Shown here: in pieces, positions 34,496 through 42,744 of the stretch
How the letters are laid out: every line of letters begins with the position of its first letter
Position numbering within the stretch: position 1 is the first letter of the stretch
Source of the DNA: NZ13-RE01 sp964612975
Lineage (GTDB): Bacteria > Dictyoglomota > Dictyoglomia > Dictyoglomales > Dictyoglomaceae
Length of the DNA stretch: 64,000 bases
Direction: 5' to 3'
NCBI GenBank assembly: GCA_964612975.1
Contig: CAZTGC010000001.1
Span: forward strand, 335,039-399,038
The notes under the pieces: model-generated
What the model was told of the DNA's origin: nothing
What the model saw: the letters and a program-made list of their open reading frames with translations, nothing else
Databases searched by the model: none
Program-made: the position numbers and the translations under genes

Positions 34496-35215
34496 CTATA
34501 ATCCTCCAAAACGTCTTTTTCTTTGCGCATATTCTAAGCATGCTTGCTTTAAATCTTCCTCATTAAAATCGGGCCAATATTTATTTGTAAACCAAAGCTC
34601 AGTATATGCCAATTGCCAAAGAAGAAAATTGCTTATCCTATATTCTCCACTGGTTCTTATAAGAAGATCAGGATCAGGAAGATCATAGGTAGAGAGATAT
34701 TTATAAAAATTTTCTATACTAATTTCCTCTAAGGAAATTTTTTTCTCAATTACATCAGAAGCAATTTTTTTACATGCAGAAACAATATCCCATCTTCCTC
34801 CATAGTTTAATGCAACAGTAACTATCCCTTTACTTCCATATTGTGTTTCATTAACAACCCTTCCAATTCTTTCTTGAAGATAGGAAGGAATATCAGAAAT
34901 ATTCCCTATAACCTTCAGTTGAATTCCATTCTCAATTAATTTATCTTTGAATTTATCAATACTTTCATCTAAGATTCTCATCAATCCTTCTACTTCGTCC
35001 CTTGGTCTTTTCCAATTCTCTGTTGAAAAGGCAAAAAAGGTTAAATAAGGAATACCCCATCTAAATCCCACTTCTGAGATTCTTTCCACAACTAAAGCTC
35101 CTTCCCTATGTCCCACAATTCTGGGAAGCATTCTTTGCTGAGCCCATCTTCCATTTCCATCCATTATGAAGGCAACATGCTTTGGAAGTTTATCTTTGGA
35201 AATTTCAATCTCCAT
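34496..35215 (-). CDS. uppS: Isoprenyl transferase (undecaprenyl diphosphate synthase)
   Basis: Cis-prenyltransferase of 239 residues making the lipid carrier for cell-wall synthesis. HVAFIMDGNGRWAQQR (residues 13-28) has the catalytic Asp of the family, FFAFSTENWKRP the substrate block, and PDLLIRTSGEYRISNFLLWQLAYTEL the C-terminal motif with Arg/Glu residues. The ATG shares one base with the stop of the upstream small gene (TAATG). Confidence 0.96.
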   Translation of the reverse strand: MEIEISKDKLPKHVAFIMDGNGRWAQQRMLPRIVGHREGALVVERISEVGFRWGIPYLTFFAFSTENWKRPRDEVEGLMRILDESIDKFKDKLIENGIQLKVIGNISDIPSYLQERIGRVVNETQYGSKGIVTVALNYGGRWDIVSACKKIASDVIEKKISLEEISIENFYKYLSTYDLPDPDLLIRTSGEYRISNFLLWQLAYTELWFTNKYWPDFNEEDLKQACLEYAQRKRRFGGL

Positions 35216-35406
35216 TATTTTCTCTCTTGATAATTTTCATAGGATAAAATAAAAAACCATTTTCCATCTTCATATCTTTCCATTATAACCCGCAAATCTC
35301 CAAAGGCTTCCTGTGATAAAAAGGGGTAATCTAACTCATATCTTATTTTTTCTTTTGATATAATTTTAAGAACATCTCCTATTTTCCATCCAAGAAAGTC
35401 TTCCAT
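35215..35406 (-). CDS. Small hypothetical protein between frr and uppS
   Basis: 63-residue acidic/aromatic protein starting MEDFLGWKIGDVLKIISKEK, with GDLRVIMERYEDGKWFFILS in the second half. The GW...DVL...I.....P....GDLRVI pattern loosely resembles a single PASTA-like fold; this is a guess. It starts one base after the frr stop and overlaps uppS by one base, so it is a genuine operon member. No signal or membrane segment. Confidence 0.75.
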   Translation of the reverse strand: MEDFLGWKIGDVLKIISKEKIRYELDYPFLSQEAFGDLRVIMERYEDGKWFFILSYENYQERK

Positions 35407-35407
35407 A

Positions 35408-35965
35408 TTAAATTTCCATAATCTCTTTTTCTTTTATGGATAATAATTTGTCTATTTCATTGATATATTTATCAGTTAACTTCTGTAATTCATCCTGTAA
35501 TCTATGAAATTCATCTTCTGAAATTTTACCTTCTTGTTTTTCTTTTTTAAAAGTTTCTAAATAATCTCTTCTAATATTTCTTATTGCCACCCTTCCATTT
35601 TCGGCCTCTTTGTGAACAATCTTTACCAGCTCTTTTCTTCTTTCTTCAGATAATGGTGGAAAATTAACCCGAATTACCTGTCCATCATTTTGGGGATTTA
35701 ATCCAAGATTTGATTTTAAAATTGATCTCTCAATTTCATGAAGAATATTCTTATCCCATGGCTGAATTACTATAGTTCTACTATCACTTATTTTCAATGA
35801 GGCAACTTGATTTAAAGGCATCATATTGCTATAATAATTAACTTTTATATCATCAAAAAGGCTAATAGATGGCTTTCCTGTTCTAATACCCTGAAATTCC
35901 TTCTTTACAGCTTCTATAGTCTTTTTCATTCTCTCTTCAATTTCTTTAAAGCTTTCTTTACCCAT
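35408..35965 (-). CDS. frr: Ribosome recycling factor
   Basis: 185 residues, standard length. MKKTIEAVKKEFQGIRTGKPSISLFDDIKV at the N-terminus, SLKISDSRTIVIQPWDKNILHEIERSI in the middle and RRKELVKIVHKEAENGRVAIRNIRRDYLE toward the end are diagnostic of RRF, which splits post-termination ribosomes with EF-G. TAGGGGGGA precedes the ATG. It follows pyrH in the usual rpsB-tsf-pyrH-frr order. Confidence 0.97.
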   Translation of the reverse strand: MGKESFKEIEERMKKTIEAVKKEFQGIRTGKPSISLFDDIKVNYYSNMMPLNQVASLKISDSRTIVIQPWDKNILHEIERSILKSNLGLNPQNDGQVIRVNFPPLSEERRKELVKIVHKEAENGRVAIRNIRRDYLETFKKEKQEGKISEDEFHRLQDELQKLTDKYINEIDKLLSIKEKEIMEI

Positions 35966-35987
35966 ATTTATCCCCCCTATTTATTAT

Positions 35988-36704
35988 TTAAGGTCCTATA
36001 TATGTTCCTATTTTTTCTCCCATGATAATCCCTTTCAAATTCCCCTTTTCAGACATAGAAAAAACTATTATAGGAATCTTGTTTTCCATTGATAAGGAAA
36101 CAGCAGTAGCATCTAAGGCATTTAATCTTAATTTAAGAAAGTCAAGGGCATTAATGGTGTCAAATTTCTTAGCATTAGGATTTAAAAAGGGATCTTCAGT
36201 GTATACACCATCAACTTTTGTTTCCTTTAAAATTACTTCTGCTTTTATCTCGGATGCTCTTAAAACTGCTGCTGTATCGGTTGTAAAAAATGGATTTCCA
36301 GTTCCTGCAGCGAAAATTACTATTCTTCCTTTTTCTAAATGTCTTATTGCCCTTCTACGAATAAAAGGTTCTGCAATTTGTCTCATCTCTATTGCAGTTT
36401 GGACTCTAGTATTTATCCCTAATCTTTCCAAAGCATCCTGAAGAGCTAGAGCATTTATAACTGTAGCCAGCATTCCCATATAATCTGCAGTAGCCCTATC
36501 TATACCCAAGCTTTTGCTTTCTCTTCCCCTAAAAAAATTTCCGCCTCCCACTACAATTCCTACTTCTACACCTAAATCATGAACCTCTTTTATATCTTGA
36601 GCAATTTGATAGACACTTGTAGGATCTAATCCAAATCCCTGAGAGCCACTAAAAATCTCCCCTGAAATCTTTAATAAAATCCTTTTAAATTTTGGTAATG
36701 TCAT
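35988..36704 (-). CDS. pyrH: Uridylate kinase
   Basis: Hexameric UMP kinase of the amino-acid-kinase fold, 238 residues. KRILLKISGEIFSG at the start, VGIVVGGGNFFRGRE (about 45-60), ATADYMGMLATVINALAL and GTGNPFFTTDTAAVLRASEI are its conserved blocks. The ATG is close to the tsf stop with only a weak ribosome site. It supplies UDP for pyrimidine nucleotides. Confidence 0.97.
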   Translation of the reverse strand: MTLPKFKRILLKISGEIFSGSQGFGLDPTSVYQIAQDIKEVHDLGVEVGIVVGGGNFFRGRESKSLGIDRATADYMGMLATVINALALQDALERLGINTRVQTAIEMRQIAEPFIRRRAIRHLEKGRIVIFAAGTGNPFFTTDTAAVLRASEIKAEVILKETKVDGVYTEDPFLNPNAKKFDTINALDFLKLRLNALDATAVSLSMENKIPIIVFSMSEKGNLKGIIMGEKIGTYIGP

Positions 36705-36707
36705 AGA

Positions 36708-37310
36708 CTATTCTTCCTCTCCTACCACATATCTCGTAAACCTTCTTATTACGATATTTTCACCAAATTTTGATATAGCCTCCATTAGAAGATCTTTAAC
36801 TTTAATCTCTGGATTCTTTACAAAGGGTTGTTCCAATAAACAAACCTCTTCAAAAAACTTTTCAAGTCTTCCATTAACTATTTTTTCTATAACATGGAGA
36901 GGTTTATTTCCTTCCTTTTCCAATTGAGATAAGTATATATTTTTTTCTCTTTCTAAAACTTCTTGAGCTAAATCCTCTCTACTTATATATAAAGGATTCA
37001 TACCTGCAATTTGAAGACACAAATCCTTTGCTAAATTTTTAAATTCATCGGTTCTTGCAACAAAATCTGTCTCACAATTAAGTTCTAATAAAACCCCTAA
37101 TTTTGAACCTGTATGTACATAAGACTCTATAATTCCCTCTTTTGCAACCCTTGTAGTTTTTTTTGCTGCTTTTACTATTCCTTTTTCCCTTAAGATCAAA
37201 ATTGCCTTTTCTATATCTCCATTAGCTTCTTGCAAAGCACGCTTAGCATCCATTACTCCTGCACCAGTTTTTTCTCTCAATTCTTTAATCATCTCCAAAG
37301 AGACTTCCAT
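36708..37310 (-). CDS. tsf: Elongation factor Ts
   Basis: Guanine nucleotide exchange factor for EF-Tu, 200 residues (short form). KELREKTGAGVMDAKRALQEANGD at the N-terminus is the UBA-like signature, and LLELNCETDFVARTDEF the core motif. The ATG at 37310 follows AAGGAGGT by seven bases; an in-frame TTG 21 bases upstream lies before that ribosome site and is rejected. It is cotranscribed with rpsB. Confidence 0.96.
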   Translation of the reverse strand: MEVSLEMIKELREKTGAGVMDAKRALQEANGDIEKAILILREKGIVKAAKKTTRVAKEGIIESYVHTGSKLGVLLELNCETDFVARTDEFKNLAKDLCLQIAGMNPLYISREDLAQEVLEREKNIYLSQLEKEGNKPLHVIEKIVNGRLEKFFEEVCLLEQPFVKNPEIKVKDLLMEAISKFGENIVIRRFTRYVVGEEE

Positions 37311-37323
37311 TTTAAATACCTCC

Positions 37324-38052
37324 TTATTCAACTTCCATTTCTTTTTCTTGAAGCTCTACTTCTTTTTCTCGTAGGTCTCTTCCTTCGATAATCGCATCTG
37401 CCATTTTTGAAACTATTAATTTTACTGCTCTAATAGCATCATCATTTCCCGGAATTGGATAATCAATTGACTCAGGATCACAATTAGTATCTACTATGGC
37501 AACAATTGGTATATTCAGTCTTTTTGCCTCCCTTACTGCAATTTCCTCTCTCTTTGGATCTACAATAAATACTACATCAGGAAGAGTGTCTATTCTCCTT
37601 AAACCGTCAAAAAGCTTAACCAATTTTTCTAATTCCCTTTCATATTTTAAAGCTTCTTTTTTTGGTAGTTTTTCTAATTTCCCATTATTTTTCATCTCTT
37701 CCAATCGAATCATATACTCAATTCGAGGTTTTATTGTAGAAAAATTAGTCAACATACCACCAAGCCATCTCTGAGTTACATAAAAAGCCCCACATCTTTT
37801 TGCTTCTTCCTCGACACTTTGTTGGGCTTGTTTTTTAGTTCCCACAAATAAAAAGGTTTTACCTTCTTTCGCTTGGTCTTTTAGAAATTCATATGCCTCT
37901 TCTAATTTTACTAAAGTTTTTTGAAGATCAATAATATGAATACCGTTTCTTTCGGAAAAGATATACTCTTTCATCTTAGGACACCATCTTTTTGTCTGGT
38001 GTCCAAAATGCACACCTGCTTCCAATAATTGTTTCATTAGTATATGGGCCAT
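37324..38052 (-). CDS. rpsB: 30S ribosomal protein S2
   Basis: 242 residues from ATG 38052 (MAHILMKQLLEAGVHFGHQT). KRWCPKMKEYIFSERNGIHIIDLQKT, VTQRWLGGMLTNFSTI and PDVVFIVDPKREEIAVREA are diagnostic S2 blocks. The start after GGAGGTGC is preferred to the in-frame ATG at 38064, which lies in the ribosome site. It begins the leftward operon through galK and is preceded by a structured leader. Confidence 0.97.
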   Translation of the reverse strand: MAHILMKQLLEAGVHFGHQTKRWCPKMKEYIFSERNGIHIIDLQKTLVKLEEAYEFLKDQAKEGKTFLFVGTKKQAQQSVEEEAKRCGAFYVTQRWLGGMLTNFSTIKPRIEYMIRLEEMKNNGKLEKLPKKEALKYERELEKLVKLFDGLRRIDTLPDVVFIVDPKREEIAVREAKRLNIPIVAIVDTNCDPESIDYPIPGNDDAIRAVKLIVSKMADAIIEGRDLREKEVELQEKEMEVE

Positions 38053-38064
38053 CTGCACCTCCAT

Positions 38065-38172
38065 TAATATTTGGTTTTTTCCACCCCGCTCTTCTTCTCC
38101 TCTTAGAACTTTCCTTCAGACAAGAAAGCACCCCTAAGAGAATCTGAGAGGGTGTGTTTTAATTCGAAAAGA
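38065..38172 (-). promoter_or_regulatory. Structured 5' leader of the rpsB operon
   Basis: About 100 bases of leader RNA can fold in two competing ways. Hairpin A pairs CACCCT with GGGGTG (38129-38154). Hairpin B pairs CTCTTAG (38134-38140) with CTAAGAG (38100-38106) and contains an inner CTTTC/GAAAG helix. They share bases, so a switch or an S2 binding site is possible. This is a visual fold only. Confidence 0.45.
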
Positions 38173-38201
38173 AGTATATCATGAAGACTATTTAATTACA
38201 A
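38173..38201 (-). promoter_or_regulatory. Promoter of the rpsB operon
   Basis: Leftward TTGTAA (38196-38201), 17-base spacer, TATACT (38173-38178) with extended TGA. It mirrors the rightward promoter at 38191-38219. Confidence 0.8.
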
Positions 38202-38219
38202 GTACTTTTATGATATACT
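38191..38219 (+). promoter_or_regulatory. Promoter of the small gene at 38251
   Basis: TTTAAT (38191-38196), 17-base spacer, TATACT (38214-38219) with extended TGA. The -35 overlaps that of rpsB on the other strand, and the two -10 regions form a 10-base inverted repeat AGTATATCAT/ATGATATACT. Confidence 0.65.
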
Positions 38220-38250
38220 TTATTTCAAAAGGCTTAAAAGATTTAAAAAA

Positions 38251-38547
38251 TTGAAAATAGAAAAAAATTCTCTTTTTTTAGTACTAATTTGGGAAAAGGA
38301 TAGAGAAAGTAATATAAAAGAAAACATCCCTATTCTTGCTATTGGGAATGCACGGGAAATTCTTCTCCTTTGCAAAAATCTTCTTACTCCTAAAATAAGT
38401 CTTTTAGAATTTTTTAAATATTACAAAAAACTTGCAGAAACCTTCGATTATAATACTGATTTTATGGAGGTTTTAGACTTTTTAAAACTACTTGAAAAAA
38501 TGAAGATAATTGAGATGTATGAAATTCCTCGAGAAATTTTTATGTAA
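38251..38547 (+). CDS. Hypothetical protein (98 residues)
   Basis: Small protein of unknown family, read from a TTG at 38251. There is no in-frame ATG or GTG near the predicted transcription start, and the ribosome site is weak (AAAAGG, far upstream), so the start is uncertain. The sequence is mixed: a hydrophobic NSLFLVLIWEKD strand, PILAIGNAREILLLCKNLL, then an acidic helical end (DYNTDFMEVLDFLKLLEKMK). Codon use and spacing fit a real gene. It is followed by a perfect terminator hairpin just before rimP. Confidence 0.6.
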   Translation: MKIEKNSLFLVLIWEKDRESNIKENIPILAIGNAREILLLCKNLLTPKISLLEFFKYYKKLAETFDYNTDFMEVLDFLKLLEKMKIIEMYEIPREIFM

Positions 38548-38553
38548 TAAAAT

Positions 38554-38582
38554 TTGCTATTTTATAATTTTTTAGGTATACT
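38554..38582 (+). promoter_or_regulatory. Promoter of the rimP-nusA-infB operon
   Basis: TTGCTA (38554-38559), 17-base spacer, TATACT (38577-38582). The predicted start near 38590 gives a leader of about 75 bases that contains the terminator at 38633-38654. Confidence 0.68.
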
Positions 38583-38632
38583 ATATCTGTAAAAATTAGT
38601 AGAAGAATATTATATCATAAAGAAAATAGATT

Positions 38633-38660
38633 AAAAGTGGGAAATCCCACTTTTTCTTTT
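38633..38660 (+). terminator. Intrinsic terminator immediately before rimP
   Basis: AAAAGTGGG pairs perfectly with CCCACTTTT around a 4-base loop, followed by TTCTTTTT. It ends 5 bases before the rimP ATG. It either ends the 38251 gene's transcript or acts as an attenuator of the nusA operon. Confidence 0.88.
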
Positions 38661-38665
38661 TAGTT

Positions 38666-39136
38666 ATGAAGGAACAAATTAGGTTGGAAATTATTAAAAA
38701 GGTAAAAGAAATTACCGAACCTATTCTTGAAAAGGAAGGGATAGAGGTTGTGGATATTGAATATCAACGTGAAAGGCAAGGATGGGTTCTAAGATTTTAT
38801 ATCCATAAGCCTGGAGGAGTTTCTGTGGAAGATTGTGCTTTTATTAGTGAAAAAATAGGAAGAGAATTGGATTTCCATGATCCAATACCCCATTCTTATA
38901 CCTTAGAGGTATCTTCTCCAGGTTTAGATAGACCTTTAACTAAGATTAATGACTTTAAGAGAAATATTGGAGAAAAGGCAATAATATTTCTTAAAGAAGA
39001 CTATAAAGGAGAAAAAAAATTCCAAGGTAGGATTTTAGGAGTAGAAAAAAATGATGTTATTTTAGAAATTCAAGGAGAAATTATAAATATTAACATTGAA
39101 AAAATTCATCATGCCAAGTTGATTGTAGAATTTTAG
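38666..39136 (+). CDS. rimP: Ribosome maturation factor RimP
   Basis: 156 residues needed for 30S assembly. GIEVVDIEYQRERQGWVLRFYIHKPGGVSVEDC and SHTYTLEVSSPGLDRPL-type sequence (here HSYTLEVSSPGLDRPL) are the RimP signature. No Shine-Dalgarno sequence exists; the bases before the ATG are the U-run of a terminator. It heads the conserved rimP-nusA-rnpM-infB-rbfA operon. Confidence 0.95.
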   Translation: MKEQIRLEIIKKVKEITEPILEKEGIEVVDIEYQRERQGWVLRFYIHKPGGVSVEDCAFISEKIGRELDFHDPIPHSYTLEVSSPGLDRPLTKINDFKRNIGEKAIIFLKEDYKGEKKFQGRILGVEKNDVILEIQGEIININIEKIHHAKLIVEF

Positions 39137-39148
39137 GGAGGGAAAAAG

Positions 39149-40216
39149 ATGAAATTAGGTGAGGATTTCTGGGTAGTCTTAGAACAGATAATAAAAGAAA
39201 AGAAAATAAATAAGGAGACAATAATAGAAGCTCTAAGAAGAGCTCTTCTTTCTGCCTTTAAAAAAGCATATGGAACAAGCAAAGGTGCAAGGGTAGAAAT
39301 AGATCTTGCTAATCAAGAAATAAAAATTTTTGTAACAAAAAGAGTGGTTGAAAGTGTTAAAGATCCCATTGCTGAGATTTCCTTAGAGGAAAGTAAACTT
39401 CTAAATAAAGAGTCTCAACAGGGAGATGAAGTGGAAATTGAAGTAGAACCTCAGGATTTTGGCAGGATTGCTGTTCAAGTAGCAAAACAAGTAATAATCC
39501 AGAGTTTGAAAGAGGCAGAAAGAAAAGTTCTTTATGAAAAGTATAAGGCAAAAGAAGGAGAAATAATAAGTGGTTCTGTCTTAAGGGTAGAAAGGGGAAC
39601 TGTATATATAAGGCTCCCAGATATCGAAGCTAGTTTACCTTATAAAGAACAAATTCCCAGCGAAAACTATTGGATAGGAAGAAGGGTAAGAGCTTATCTA
39701 TTAGAGGTTCAAAAAACAACAAAGGAACCCCTTATTATTCTCTCCAGAAGTCATCCAGGATTTTTGAAGAGGCTTTTGGAATTGGAAGTTCCTGAAATAA
39801 AGGAGGGAATTATAGAAATTATTAATGTTGTAAGAGATCCAGGGGTTAGAGCAAAGGTTGCTGTTTATTCTAATTATCCAGAAATTGATCCAATAGGTGC
39901 ATGTGTTGGGTATAAAGGGGTAAGAATACAAAATATAATTAATGAATTGAATGGTGAAAAGATAGATTTAATTCATTGGAGTAAAGATCCAGTAGAGTTC
40001 ATAATGAGAAGTCTCAGTCCAGCAAAACCGATAAAAGTTGAGTTAAAAGAAGATGAAAGGAGAGCATTGGTAATTGTCCCTCCAGATCAGCTTTCCCTTG
40101 CTATAGGAAAAGATGGACAGAATGTAAGACTTGCTGTTCGCCTTACATCTTGGAAGATAGATGTAAGAACAGAATCCTCAGAAAAAATAGAAAATAAAGC
40201 TATCATTAAAGAATGA
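39149..40216 (+). CDS. nusA: Transcription elongation/termination factor NusA
   Basis: 355 residues: N-terminal RNA-polymerase-binding domain (about 1-125), S1 domain (about 135-200, GEIISGSVLRVERGTVYIRL) and KH domains (about 225-345, with DPIGACVGYKGVRIQNI and LAIGKDGQNVRLAVRLT). The C-terminal acidic repeats of proteobacterial NusA are absent, as in many other phyla. AGGGAG precedes the ATG. Coupled to rnpM by a 4-base overlap. Confidence 0.97.
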   Translation: MKLGEDFWVVLEQIIKEKKINKETIIEALRRALLSAFKKAYGTSKGARVEIDLANQEIKIFVTKRVVESVKDPIAEISLEESKLLNKESQQGDEVEIEVEPQDFGRIAVQVAKQVIIQSLKEAERKVLYEKYKAKEGEIISGSVLRVERGTVYIRLPDIEASLPYKEQIPSENYWIGRRVRAYLLEVQKTTKEPLIILSRSHPGFLKRLLELEVPEIKEGIIEIINVVRDPGVRAKVAVYSNYPEIDPIGACVGYKGVRIQNIINELNGEKIDLIHWSKDPVEFIMRSLSPAKPIKVELKEDERRALVIVPPDQLSLAIGKDGQNVRLAVRLTSWKIDVRTESSEKIENKAIIKE

Positions 40217-40518
40217 GGAGTAGAGGACATATTCCTATTAGAAGTTGTATTGGATGTGGAGAAAAAAAACCTAAAAGAGAAATGATTAGGATTGTTTGCC
40301 AAGACGAGAATATTTTTATTGATCCAAAGGGAAAAGCTTCTGGAAGAGGGGCCTATATATGTGTAAGCCTAGATTGTTTAGAAAAAGCCATAAAGAAAAA
40401 GGCTTTTTCTCATGCATTAAGATATCACATACCCTCAGAGGTTCTTGAAGATTTAAAAAGGAATTTATGCCAAGAAATATTAAAACGGGGGGAGAAAGAT
40501 GAAAAAAAGAATTTATGA
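40213..40518 (+). CDS. rnpM: RNase P modulator RnpM (YlxR, DUF448)
   Basis: 101 residues of the YlxR/DUF448 family. IRSCIGCGEKKPKREMIRIV at the N-terminus and DPKGKASGRGAYICVSLDCLEKA are the conserved RNA-binding core. YlxR has been linked to RNase P regulation and to translation. The start overlaps nusA (ATGA) and its end overlaps infB by 20 bases. Confidence 0.92.
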   Translation: MRSRGHIPIRSCIGCGEKKPKREMIRIVCQDENIFIDPKGKASGRGAYICVSLDCLEKAIKKKAFSHALRYHIPSEVLEDLKRNLCQEILKRGEKDEKKNL

Positions 40519-42436
40519 ATTAAGTAGAGAGTTAGGAATAGAAAGTAAAGAACTATTAAAGCTACTTTCAGATTTAGGATTAAATCTGAAATCTGCTTTA
40601 AATATAATTGATGAGGAAACAGAAGAGATAATAAAGGATTTATTGAAGAAAGAAGAATCCCATAAATCTCCCCCTAAAATAGAAATAAAAGAGGAGAAAA
40701 AAGAAGAGGTAAAACAAGAAAAATTTGAGAAAAAGGAGAAACTTATAACAATTTCCGGAGCAATTACTGTAAGGGAATTTGCTGAACTTTTAGATATTTC
40801 TCCCACTAATTTGATATTGAAGCTTATGGAAATGAAAATTATGGCAAATATTAATCAAATTTTAGAACCTGACATTATTAAAAAAGTAGGAGAAAAGTTG
40901 GGATATAAAATAGAAGAAATAAAAACTAAAGGAATTTCAAAAAAAAGAGAATTAACTCCTGAAGAATTAGAAAGATTAAAACCTCGTCCTCCTGTTGTTG
41001 TAGTAATGGGACATGTGGATCACGGGAAAACAACCCTTTTAGATGCAATAAGACAAACTAATGTTGCTGATAGGGAGTTTGGAGGAATTACTCAACATAT
41101 AGGAGCATCAGTAGTTGAATATCAATTTAAAAAAATAGTCTTCTTAGATACACCAGGACATGAAGCTTTTACAGCATTAAGAGCACGAGGGGCTCAAGTT
41201 ACTGATATTGCTATCTTAGTTGTTGCTGCTGACGATGGCGTTATGCCTCAAACTATTGAAGCCATTAACCATGCAAAGGCAGGTAATATTCCCATAATTG
41301 TTGCAATAAATAAAATTGATAAGCCTGAGGCCAATCCTGAGAGGGTTAAACAGCAATTGTCAGGGTTTGGTCTAATTCCAGAAGAATGGGGCGGAGAGAC
41401 CATAATGGTTCCTGTCTCTGCTAAAAGAAAACAAGGAATTGAAAATCTTTTAGAAATGATATTATTAGTTGCAGAAATACAGGAATTAAGAGCAGATTCC
41501 AATACAACTCCAAAGGGAGTTATTATTGAAACAAGAATTGACAAAGGAAAAGGTCCAGTTGGGACTGTTATTGTTCAGGAAGGTACCTTAAAGATCGGAC
41601 AGTATTTTGTGGCAGGTGAAGTGAAAGGGAAAATAAGAACAATGTTTGATGATAAGAATTGCCCCCTCAAGGAAGCCTCTCCATCTCAACCTGTAGAGGT
41701 TTCAGGATTTGAAGGACTTCCTCAGGCAGGGGATATATTACAAGTAGTCAGAGATGAGAAGGAAGCAGAAGAAATTTTAGAAGAAAGAAGAAAGAAAAAA
41801 GAAACTTCTAATTTTGAGATTATTGGTTTGGGAGAAAAAATTCTTCCTTTAATAATAAAAGCAGATACTCAAGGTTCCTTAGAAGCCATTTTGCAATCTA
41901 TAGGAAAAATAGATAGTGAAGAAATCACCATCAAAGTAATTCATTCGGGAATTGGAAGTATAACAGAAAGTGATGTAATGCTTGCCTCTGCCTCAAAAGC
42001 ATTAATTATTGGGTTCAATGTGAGACCAGATAACAAAGCTAATGAAGCTTTAGCTCGAGAAAAAATTCAAGTAAAAACTTACAGAATAATATATGAAGTT
42101 ATTGATGATTTAGAAAATATTATAAAAGGATTTAAGAAACCAGAAATAAAAGAGGTTATTATTGGATTGGCGGAGGTAAAGGCTATATTTAATATACCAA
42201 GGGCTGGTACTGTAGCAGGGGTATACGTAAGAGAAGGAAAGATACAAAGAAATGCAAAGGTAAGACTTCTAAGAGACGGAAGAATTATCTATGATGGAAG
42301 AATATCGTCTTTAAAAAGATTCAAAGAAGATGTTACTGAGGTCTTAACAAATTTTGAATGTGGTGTAGGGTTAGAAAATTTTGGAGATATAAAACCAGGA
42401 GATCAATTAGAGGTTTACATTTTACAAACTCAATAA
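40499..42436 (+). CDS. infB: Translation initiation factor IF-2
   Basis: 645 residues. An N-terminal IF2_N domain (KRIYELSRELGIESKELLKLL) is followed by a short charged Lys/Glu linker, a second IF2_N domain, then the GTPase: G1 GHVDHGKTT (near residue 170), G3 DTPGHEAF and G4 NKIDK. C-terminal domains bind fMet-tRNA (GSLEAILQSIGKI, GSITESDVMLA). The linker is short compared with enterobacterial IF-2. GGGGAGA precedes the ATG, within the end of rnpM. Confidence 0.97.
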   Translation: MKKRIYELSRELGIESKELLKLLSDLGLNLKSALNIIDEETEEIIKDLLKKEESHKSPPKIEIKEEKKEEVKQEKFEKKEKLITISGAITVREFAELLDISPTNLILKLMEMKIMANINQILEPDIIKKVGEKLGYKIEEIKTKGISKKRELTPEELERLKPRPPVVVVMGHVDHGKTTLLDAIRQTNVADREFGGITQHIGASVVEYQFKKIVFLDTPGHEAFTALRARGAQVTDIAILVVAADDGVMPQTIEAINHAKAGNIPIIVAINKIDKPEANPERVKQQLSGFGLIPEEWGGETIMVPVSAKRKQGIENLLEMILLVAEIQELRADSNTTPKGVIIETRIDKGKGPVGTVIVQEGTLKIGQYFVAGEVKGKIRTMFDDKNCPLKEASPSQPVEVSGFEGLPQAGDILQVVRDEKEAEEILEERRKKKETSNFEIIGLGEKILPLIIKADTQGSLEAILQSIGKIDSEEITIKVIHSGIGSITESDVMLASASKALIIGFNVRPDNKANEALAREKIQVKTYRIIYEVIDDLENIIKGFKKPEIKEVIIGLAEVKAIFNIPRAGTVAGVYVREGKIQRNAKVRLLRDGRIIYDGRISSLKRFKEDVTEVLTNFECGVGLENFGDIKPGDQLEVYILQTQ

Positions 42437-42440
42437 AATT

Positions 42441-42722
42441 ATGATCATAGGAGTCTGTAAAATAGTTTTATCAATTCCTGAAAGTTTTTCATTAAAGGAT
42501 AAGAGAAGGATAAAAAGAAGTATAGTAGAGAAGGTAAGAAATAAGTTTAACGTATCTATTTCAGAGATCGAAGCTCAAGACAGCTTAAATGAATTAGTCC
42601 TTGGAATAAGCTATGTTTCTACAGATCCTAATCAAATATATAGAGTATTTTCTGACGTAATAAAATTAGTGGAAAAGGAAAAAGACAGTTTTATAGTAGA
42701 CTACGAGATAAATATTTTATAA
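42441..42722 (+). CDS. YlxP-like protein (DUF503)
   Basis: 93 residues of the DUF503 family: VCKIVLSIPESFSLKDKRRIKRSIVEKVRNKFNVSISEIEAQDS is its hallmark. A small alpha/beta protein, often found between infB and rbfA as here; it has been tied to ribosome assembly in Gram-positive bacteria. The ribosome site is weak; the gene starts 4 bases after infB. Confidence 0.9.
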   Translation: MIIGVCKIVLSIPESFSLKDKRRIKRSIVEKVRNKFNVSISEIEAQDSLNELVLGISYVSTDPNQIYRVFSDVIKLVEKEKDSFIVDYEINIL

Positions 42723-42744
42723 AATAGTAAAGGAGATGAAAATT

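Noticed and set aside
38065..38100. GGGGTGG in the rpsB leader resembles the T-box motif.
   Set aside because: The following ACCGCG and the stem I specifier structure are missing, and the downstream gene is a ribosomal protein.
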